Assembly: GCF_024213375.1 (NCBI RefSeq)
Contig: NZ_JANAVJ010000023.1
Location: forward strand, 1-64,000
Direction: 5' to 3'
Length of the DNA: 64,000 nucleotides
DNA from: Paenibacillus sp. MZ04-78.2
Lineage (GTDB): Bacteria; Bacillota; Bacilli; Paenibacillales; NBRC-103111
The translations under genes were made by a program, and so were the position numbers. The notes below the pieces were generated by a model that saw only the letters and a list, made by a program, of their open reading frames with translations, ran no database searches and was not told the origin of the DNA. The stretch's first letter is position 1. The number at the start of each line of letters is the position of its first letter. This document shows, one piece after another, positions 57,400 through 64,000 of the stretch.

Positions 57400-60300
57400 T
57401 TGAAAAACTACGACTCGGGTTCACACGATCCTTATTGGTATGAGTCTTATTTAGGTCTCAAGTATGTTCTGGAAATGCTCGACACAGATTCGGGTATTGA
57501 GGCGGTCGTCTTTCAAGCCAGAACGATTAACAAATTAGATGATGTTGTTGTGAAATATAAGGATGGTCGCTCACTTTGTATTCAAGTTAAGCATACGAGA
57601 GCGGAAAATAATTTAACCTTAAGTGATCTTATTAGACCCTCAAGTAAAAGTTCATCCTCCCTGCTTCAGGATATGGCAGTTGCGTGGCAGGAAGGCTTAA
57701 AGACTATTCCAAACTGCATCCCAGAACTTTACACAAATAGGCGCGGGGGAAAGAATTGGTCACGAACGGCAAATGATTCAGCCTATCCTCCGCTACCTGA
57801 ATTTTGGAAAGTACTTAGGGAAGAGATGAAACGAGCAGGGAACCTTTCTGGTATCCACTTGGATTCAACATATAGAGCGGCGTGGACTGATCTTCTTGCA
57901 CAACTAGGTGTGCTCAAAACAGATATAAACAAATATGAATTCCTAAGAAAATTGCGATTACGTTTCAGTAGGCCCGATTTAGAAAAACTTGAGTCACAGA
58001 TGCACGAACAAATCGGTCGAATATTTGGGGTATCTTCACCATCTTTCCAAAGAGAAATTTTTGAAAAGCTCGCAGCTAGTTTACGATTTTGGACAACTTC
58101 GATACAAGGCAAGGTTGATTTCGTCTATCCGGAGGAAGTGTATAGTCGGTTATCTTTGCAAGTAGAGGTCGATGACAGAGATCATTTGATTCGCCCCCCG
58201 CTTCCCTTTTTCAAATCACGGTTAGTCTTTATGGAACGATTAATAGAACAACTTGGTTCTCGAAAACATAGTATTATTTTCTTGAAAGGTAGCCCCGGTA
58301 GCGGCAAAAGTAGCCTAGTAAGCCAATTGGCATATGAAGCACCAGCCATCATTAATCTTCGTTATCACGCTTTCAAACCAATTACGCCCGAAATGAAAGA
58401 AATCCCTCCCGATGCAGGACGAACTGTGGATCCTCGTGTTTTCTGGACGGCGTTGATAGATCAGATTCGAACAAAATTTACAGGTAAACTCCACCAATAT
58501 AAAGTTCCAATTCGTTGCGATTATCTGACGGTAGGTGAAATCCGTAATCATACATTACGGCTGGCACAGGAACTGTCGAACATTACCCAGAGGCCGACTG
58601 TTATTGCAATAGATGGAATTGATCATGCAGCTAGAGCAGGATACATCTCTCATAAGCCCGAGGATACGTTCCTTCCGTGGTTGGTTCATCCCGAAGAAGT
58701 TCCTAGTGGTGTTCTTTTTCTGCTGGCGGGACAGCCTCCGGAAGGATATCCGGCCTACCCACAATGGCTAAAGGAGGATAGGACTGAGGTTCTTCATCTT
58801 GAAGTGCCAGTTGTTACAGAGAGTGACATCGGCCAGATGCTCCCACATGATTTTCCAAGGGAGTTCATAGAGCCGGCAGTAAATGTGATTCATGAGATTG
58901 CAGTAGATAATACGCTTGCCGCTGTATTTGCGGTTAGAGAAGCAACAGACTGTACAACGGTCGAAGCATTGATTGAAAGACTACAGGCGAGAAAATTGCA
59001 TGATGGTATTCATGCTTACTATGATCATATTTGGATTCATGCGATACAAAAAATCCAGACAAAGGTCAATTACGAGATTGCATACTTAAACGAGAAACTA
59101 TCGAGTTATTTTTCGCTGTCAAGCGAACGTCTGGATGGTGCGACACTAAAAGGGATCTTTAAGGAACTATTACTTACAGAATCCGATTGGAATCACCTGT
59201 TAAAGGATTTGGAGCCGCTCGTTATAGAGCAGGACAGAGGAAAGTTCGTATTATTTCATAATGATGTTCGAGTCTATTTCATGCGGTATATTCGAACTCG
59301 CCGTGATATTCTGGAAGACATTGCCGGTTCTCTTGCAGATTTTTACGTGGCTGAGCCCTCTTACAAGATCGCGCGTCATGCTGATTTGTTTTCCTTATTA
59401 AGACAAAGTGGACGAATAGAAGAGATCGTCTCTATTTTCAATCCATCGTTCATTATGGAAGCGTGGACGATAAGAAGACCTATCGATGAAATCAAGGAAC
59501 AGTGCAGGGACATGTTGGCCGTCGTTAAGAAGCGGAAAAACTGGAATGATGCAGGTGGAGTGCTTGAGGCACTTCGTACTGTTCAACAACTTTTAATATC
59601 GTATGATAAAGCAAATGAACGGAATTATTTCGTTGCGGAAGATCAACGCGTACCTGCTTTCGTACCATCTGAAGGAATTATGAAGCCACCCCAGACATGG
59701 AAGATGAATCTGTTAAATCAAGTATTCAATGATGTTGGACGACTAGTAAAGCTCGGAGAGTATGACCGTGCTCGTCAAATCATGGAACGGTGGTTCAAAC
59801 GAAATAACGTGACTCCCTTTCAATTGATCCATCTTCTCGAGGAATACTATGTTTTTGAGTCAAGTTTCAATCGTGATAACTTGAGTAAGGGGTTTCTTGA
59901 ATTGATTCGTGAATGGGGGGAACTGGCAGGGGTTACTTTAATTGATGAATGGGGAATTGAAAAAGAGGAGGTAAGGAACAGTTTAGAAGAACAAGTGGCA
60001 AGTGCTTATTCTGACGGATTTCTTCACGGATCACTCAACCGAAGCGGATTCTCATTTTTTAGATGCTTGAAGAGGTATTTACAGCATCTTGTGCCAGAGA
60101 AAAGAGAAGTTTTAATCGAACGGATGGTTGATGAGCAGAAATGGACAGAGTTACGCTATACCCTTAAGAGAACAGATCATCTTGTTCCATCTTTCCAGCA
60201 TCGAATTAAACTGGCCATGTATAGTGCCATAGCGAATTTCGAGACTGAGCGCTTCGTTCGTCCTGTTGTAGAACAGGGATATGAAATTTTAGAGCATAAG

Positions 60301-63300
60301 AAAATGAACTATGAAACCGATGCAAAGCTCTATTCTTGTATCTGTTTTCTTAGAGGATGGTCTTACCCAGAATCCGATTTAAAACAGCACGCTGAAGAAG
60401 CGATTCAAGCTTATTCCTCCTACGACCGAGATCCGAGAACTACGGATATGATTCGTCTTTTATTTCATAGTACCTATCGAATGGGAGCTTACTATTGTCT
60501 TTCAATGCAGGAAGGATACAGACTTTCCAAGCAAGACATAACGATGATTCTTTATCTGCTGGAACGCCTCTATTTAATGGATCAGTCTGTCTATTACCAT
60601 TTAGTCGGTTACATAGAAGTTCGTTCTTTCTTTATGCGAATGGCAATGTTTTTATCTCGAAATGATAAGGCATTGGATAAATTGTTGTACCCTGTTGTAA
60701 GGGACAGCATGATTGAGGGCGATATTTTTTATTTGGATATGGAACTTATTTGGAGGTTTTTAGATAGTCATGGAGATCTAACATCGATGGCACTCATTTT
60801 CGAACGGTGGACGAATGAGAAAGGAATAATTTGGGATGACAATCTCCAAAGAGTAACATATTGGGTCGAGAAGCTAGCTGCACTTGGTGAAAAATATCAG
60901 TTACAGGAGAAAGCACGGCATCTTAAGGAGCAGTTTGCAAGGAAATGGTTCGGCATAACCGCAAGACAATCATCCCTAAATCATGTTGTACAATGGGTAG
61001 AGATTCTGCTGCATGCTAAGCCTTCATTATGGAAAGGACAAGGGAAACTACTACTTGATCTGTGTAGACAACTGGATAGTGAGTCTAACCTAGTAGCCGA
61101 TTATGCGGTAAGTGTTGTAATGGCTGAGGCGCAAAAGGATGGAGTCGAGAGGCTTTGGGCTGTTCTTAACGAAAATAGCATGCTTGATGTGGATGATTTT
61201 TCAAAATATAAAGTGACCTTCGATGTGTTAATCCGTGTGCTAAGGGATACTTTCTTTACAGAAGAAGATCTAGCAGCCCTATGGATACTAACAGTTGGTG
61301 GGATGAACTGGAGAGATAGAAGTAGTAGGGCATACATAGAAGATATGAGAAAATGCATTTTAAAAGCGGCTCATAGACTCGGGTACTCGGGTCTAGGCGC
61401 TTACATGAAACACTCGACTCCATATCATTTCGACATTCATAATAACAGAGATCGTGACAACAGACCGAAACGATGGTTTATAACGCGTAGAGAACGTCGC
61501 CCGTACTGGGAAAGTACTTGGAAACGTGTCGAACGTAAAATCAGAAAATTATCTATGGAAGAAGCTTTCGATGATTTTCAGCGTGTAATCAATAATTTAG
61601 CTCCTTATGGTGGAAGTATGGATCATGTGGTAGCTTTTAATTATGCTGAGATTTTAGTCCACAAATTAAGTACAGAACCTTCTTATCGGTATAAGGAATA
61701 TACCAATATTTTGTTCGTGTTTGCAGAAACTCATGCAGTAGCGAGTTACCACAGAAATGAGCAGTATATTCAAGACTTTTATTCTGCATTTATAAATCTC
61801 ACTACGGACGATAAGACAAGATGGAGACTGCTGGATCCACTTATACCGGAAAGTATAGACAATAGGGAGCTTGCGTATTTCATTGTCAAACTGGAAGAAA
61901 TGCTTCAGGCAAGGGCAATGAAATTAGGTGTTGAGGAAATTGAAGAGGCTACTGATCGGGTTCTGAGCACATATAGGCAATGGCTCGACTGGAATGTGGA
62001 TGTGACATCATCTATCTATTCCCCATCACATCCACTGAATCGGATGTCATGGAGGCAATTCACCTTGAACGTCTTGCTTAGAAATTTATCAAGCCGTAAT
62101 GAGCATCAAATTGAAGCGGCATTACAGGGTTTGTGGCGGTTTGTTGAGTTGGATCATACAGTTATTTGTGATCTGATTTCCGGGTGGGGAAATGTAGGCG
62201 ATTCTGGGGAGGAATGGTTACTAATATTATTCGAGCGTATTGCTGCAACGTATCCTTCCTATTATGAAGCAATGAAACCCTTACTGGCTGAGTTAAAATC
62301 CCATGGAGGATTACAGATTAGCACACAGGCAGAAGTGATCATTGAGACGTTTGAACGTAGGCAGTGTATTGCAATGAAAAATTCTAAACCGTGGGTGATA
62401 CAAAAACTTGGAGCATTTATTTTCCGGTTTGCTCGCAGCAATGAGAGGAAAGGAGTACATATTATTGATTACCCACCATTCCAAGATCGTCATTTTAATC
62501 AACGATTTTATCAAATCGCCAGTATATTTCCTGATCTTGTAAAGGAGCTTCTTGATGAGTTGGAAGCTTCAGAAGACTCGAATTCCAATCTGGAGAAAAA
62601 ATTGTTAAATATCATAGAGAAGCGGATAGAGAAAGGAACTTGGGAACAAACTTCTGTTTATAACGAGGTGCAGGCCTACCTTCCTTGTGACGATCCCTTC
62701 CTGCTCTTGGATCCCCCGCGTGCATTCAGAAGATCGACTGGGTGGTTGAAACTCGGTTTAATGGCGATGTCGCAGTTTGATCAGGAGGATGCTTGCTTAC
62801 AGTTCATGAAGCAGGCTCGCAAAGGGCTACAGGACGGTCAAGAGTTGCTTGGGGCAGCCCTATTCCATTTCAACATCGTGGAAGGCTACTACTTCACTTG
62901 CGGATTATCGGAAAGTTGGGGTTTTAGCAGACCAACGCCTAGTGGAAGATCGTTCTTGTTCTACAACAATGAAGCAAACGTTAGAGAGTCGAGTCCAGAA
63001 CTGTTCTATACGTTTAATCATATTAACGGACAGAAAATTCCGTATGGTAGTACGGTCCACTTGGTTCCAAGCCTAGTATTTCGGTTGTTGGGCTGGCATC
63101 CGTCAACTATGAACCCATTGGTGTGGGAAAAGAAGGGTAAAAAGATGATGTGGATGGAGCAGATTTTTGGTCCTTTTGAGGAAGGAGTACATCCGTTTCT
63201 CCAGCGTTGGGTTTGTACGAAAGAAGGGTTTGTAGAAATAACAAGGGTAAAGCGTAATCTTCGCTATATGGTGACATTTGAGCCAATGAGAAACAATGTT

Positions 63301-63342
63301 TCTATGATGGATTTGCCGAATAATGTGAGGGTTTTTATGTAA
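57400..63342 (+). CDS. Giant Cap4/DUF4297-like nuclease-STAND NTPase, candidate Avs antiviral protein
   Basis: A single 1,980-residue protein. Residues 1-90 look like a PD-(D/E)xK-type nuclease of the Cap4/DUF4297 class: DPYWYESYLGLKYVLEMLD, then LDDVVVKYKDG (Asp48) and CIQVKHTR (Gln62, Lys64). A STAND-type P-loop NTPase follows: Walker A GSPGSGKSS at 297-305, Walker B TVIAIDGIDHAA with Asp405, and LLAGQPPEG near 450. From about residue 600 to 1830 the protein is long helical sequence, as in TPR-like sensor regions, closing in a distinct C-terminal part. This is the build of Avs proteins, which detect phage proteins and cut DNA. TTG at 57400 has GAGGTGA seven bases upstream. No partner gene is visible. 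Confidence 0.8.
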   Translation: MKNYDSGSHDPYWYESYLGLKYVLEMLDTDSGIEAVVFQARTINKLDDVVVKYKDGRSLCIQVKHTRAENNLTLSDLIRPSSKSSSSLLQDMAVAWQEGLKTIPNCIPELYTNRRGGKNWSRTANDSAYPPLPEFWKVLREEMKRAGNLSGIHLDSTYRAAWTDLLAQLGVLKTDINKYEFLRKLRLRFSRPDLEKLESQMHEQIGRIFGVSSPSFQREIFEKLAASLRFWTTSIQGKVDFVYPEEVYSRLSLQVEVDDRDHLIRPPLPFFKSRLVFMERLIEQLGSRKHSIIFLKGSPGSGKSSLVSQLAYEAPAIINLRYHAFKPITPEMKEIPPDAGRTVDPRVFWTALIDQIRTKFTGKLHQYKVPIRCDYLTVGEIRNHTLRLAQELSNITQRPTVIAIDGIDHAARAGYISHKPEDTFLPWLVHPEEVPSGVLFLLAGQPPEGYPAYPQWLKEDRTEVLHLEVPVVTESDIGQMLPHDFPREFIEPAVNVIHEIAVDNTLAAVFAVREATDCTTVEALIERLQARKLHDGIHAYYDHIWIHAIQKIQTKVNYEIAYLNEKLSSYFSLSSERLDGATLKGIFKELLLTESDWNHLLKDLEPLVIEQDRGKFVLFHNDVRVYFMRYIRTRRDILEDIAGSLADFYVAEPSYKIARHADLFSLLRQSGRIEEIVSIFNPSFIMEAWTIRRPIDEIKEQCRDMLAVVKKRKNWNDAGGVLEALRTVQQLLISYDKANERNYFVAEDQRVPAFVPSEGIMKPPQTWKMNLLNQVFNDVGRLVKLGEYDRARQIMERWFKRNNVTPFQLIHLLEEYYVFESSFNRDNLSKGFLELIREWGELAGVTLIDEWGIEKEEVRNSLEEQVASAYSDGFLHGSLNRSGFSFFRCLKRYLQHLVPEKREVLIERMVDEQKWTELRYTLKRTDHLVPSFQHRIKLAMYSAIANFETERFVRPVVEQGYEILEHKKMNYETDAKLYSCICFLRGWSYPESDLKQHAEEAIQAYSSYDRDPRTTDMIRLLFHSTYRMGAYYCLSMQEGYRLSKQDITMILYLLERLYLMDQSVYYHLVGYIEVRSFFMRMAMFLSRNDKALDKLLYPVVRDSMIEGDIFYLDMELIWRFLDSHGDLTSMALIFERWTNEKGIIWDDNLQRVTYWVEKLAALGEKYQLQEKARHLKEQFARKWFGITARQSSLNHVVQWVEILLHAKPSLWKGQGKLLLDLCRQLDSESNLVADYAVSVVMAEAQKDGVERLWAVLNENSMLDVDDFSKYKVTFDVLIRVLRDTFFTEEDLAALWILTVGGMNWRDRSSRAYIEDMRKCILKAAHRLGYSGLGAYMKHSTPYHFDIHNNRDRDNRPKRWFITRRERRPYWESTWKRVERKIRKLSMEEAFDDFQRVINNLAPYGGSMDHVVAFNYAEILVHKLSTEPSYRYKEYTNILFVFAETHAVASYHRNEQYIQDFYSAFINLTTDDKTRWRLLDPLIPESIDNRELAYFIVKLEEMLQARAMKLGVEEIEEATDRVLSTYRQWLDWNVDVTSSIYSPSHPLNRMSWRQFTLNVLLRNLSSRNEHQIEAALQGLWRFVELDHTVICDLISGWGNVGDSGEEWLLILFERIAATYPSYYEAMKPLLAELKSHGGLQISTQAEVIIETFERRQCIAMKNSKPWVIQKLGAFIFRFARSNERKGVHIIDYPPFQDRHFNQRFYQIASIFPDLVKELLDELEASEDSNSNLEKKLLNIIEKRIEKGTWEQTSVYNEVQAYLPCDDPFLLLDPPRAFRRSTGWLKLGLMAMSQFDQEDACLQFMKQARKGLQDGQELLGAALFHFNIVEGYYFTCGLSESWGFSRPTPSGRSFLFYNNEANVRESSPELFYTFNHINGQKIPYGSTVHLVPSLVFRLLGWHPSTMNPLVWEKKGKKMMWMEQIFGPFEEGVHPFLQRWVCTKEGFVEITRVKRNLRYMVTFEPMRNNVSMMDLPNNVRVFM

Positions 63343-63690
63343 GGGTTGCGTTGGCTGTCTGGCTTCTGGTGTTTATTTCAAAATAAAATAAGACAAAGTT
63401 CAACAGAAATTCCCCATTACTACAATCCGGAATAGCGCAGCGAAGTTGCCGTAAAACTGCCGCAAAAATTCGTGATAAGGCACAGTAAATCAAGCGAACA
63501 GAAGGTGACGCATTTGCTAAAACCTTGATTCTACGCGACATAAAGCGACTATAACAGACGCCGCGGGAGTAAGGTTGCTTCCCGCATACAACACGTAGTC
63601 ATCTGTTCCTTGGTGTATAAGGGTTTTGAGTGAGTGGTAATGGGAGTTGGGACGAAATGGGGACGCGAGTTTCGCGTCCCCATTTCAATG
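63343..63690. other. Intergenic stretch with a 15-bp-arm hairpin
   Basis: No gene was found. GAAATGGGGACGCGA (63654-63668) and TCGCGTCCCCATTTC (63672-63686) form a perfect hairpin with a three-base loop, immediately past the stop of the protease-like gene on the minus strand. It lacks a T run but could end that transcript. Confidence 0.6.
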
Positions 63691-64000
63691 TTATTTGGAG
63701 TTTGCCGGATACATTTGCATCCGATGAAGATCGATGATCATGTTGCTGCTTTTCAGAATATCTAATCCGATTAGACCGTTAATGTAGCTAATATCCTCAT
63801 TAAACACTCCGCAATCTAATCTGATGTCTTTTAGAACGATATCACCAAGCTGGATATGATCAACTTGCTTTCTAAATGAATATTCGTCTCCTCCGATTCC
63901 AAAGCTTCGTACCAGCTTATCTCCATTTTCAAACTTGATGCCGATATCTGTCACAACATCAGATGAAATGAAAGAGTGCGCCGCGCCGGTATCAATGACC
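63691..64000 (-). CDS. Retropepsin-like aspartyl protease, partial at the window edge
   Basis: The frame is open to the right edge of the window, so the gene is cut here. The visible part starts VIDTGAAHSFISSDVVTDIG, with the retroviral-type aspartic active-site DTGA, and continues with a GIGGDEYSFRKQVDHIQLGDIVLKDIRLDCGVFNED region and a hydrophobic GLIGLDILKSSNMIIDL near the end, a shape like bacterial single-domain retropepsin-like proteases (DUF-type gag-asp). The initiation site lies beyond 64000. It lies 348 bases from the giant NTPase gene on the opposite strand; a functional link is not shown. Confidence 0.75.
   Translation of the reverse strand, partial: VIDTGAAHSFISSDVVTDIGIKFENGDKLVRSFGIGGDEYSFRKQVDHIQLGDIVLKDIRLDCGVFNEDISYINGLIGLDILKSSNMIIDLHRMQMYPANSK

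Noticed and set aside
63335-63541. 68-codon minus-strand frame after the giant gene
   Set aside because: It overlaps the 3' end of the real gene, has no ribosome site and no motif.

Overview
The window reads as a chromosome segment from a spore-forming Firmicute of the Paenibacillus type. Supporting signs are spore-coat CotF-like proteins, a PdaA-type spore-cortex deacetylase, futalosine-pathway menaquinone genes, a preQ1-I riboswitch, the DUF1641/NDH-2 pair, abundant AGGAGG ribosome sites and a moderately GC-rich core. The assignment comes from gene content only. The two ends (about 1-2.6 kb and 57-63.4 kb) are clearly more AT-rich than the middle and look like accessory DNA.

Layout. 0-2.6 kb: a membrane protein, a DUF3238-like protein and a DUF4062 protein. 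2.7-9.3 kb, minus strand: one apparent purine-salvage operon in the order binding protein, nucleoside hydrolase, two permeases, ATPase, adenine deaminase. 9.5-15.9 kb: MpsC-like protein, PdaA-like deacetylase, catalase, an OmpR-type regulator and PerR with matching PerR-like boxes, a truncated sensor kinase and a nitroreductase. 16-26 kb: a frameshifted FN3/dockerin protein, two drug-efflux MFS genes with palindromic promoter sites, GNAT, lipoate ligase, cytochrome c, a riboswitch-controlled queuosine-precursor transporter and a possible type I toxin locus. 26-35.4 kb: NDH-2 with DUF1641, tRNA-Asp followed by a gluQRS stub, an ABC-F protein, an unlisted 47-codon gene and a compact chemosensory operon (MCP, CheW, CheA-CheW fusion). 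35.6-43 kb: PocR/GAF/LuxR regulator, YceI protein with paired operators, YdeI-like protein, MqnD, MqnB and RtcB. 43.2-47.5 kb: a Fur-type promoter driving an AraC regulator, two siderophore-binding lipoproteins and a ferredoxin/ferric reductase. 47.8-57 kb: sodium symporter, PspC/PspA, TVP38, ATL, CotF pair, an IS200/IS605 element with a frameshifted tnpB, gene stubs, a cadherin-like/dockerin surface protein and an SDR.

The standout is a single 1,980-codon gene at 57400-63342. It has a Cap4/DUF4297-like nuclease motif at the N-terminus, a STAND-type P-loop NTPase and a very long C-terminal sensor region, which is the architecture of Avs antiviral proteins. It is flanked by a gene relic (the H-box of a lost histidine kinase).

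Recurring themes are gene decay (a truncated kinase, 5' stubs of gluQRS and a carbonic anhydrase, frameshifted dockerin protein and tnpB) and legible promoter sites (PerR-like, Fur, TetR-like, preQ1). Database searches were not possible, so family names rest on motif recognition.
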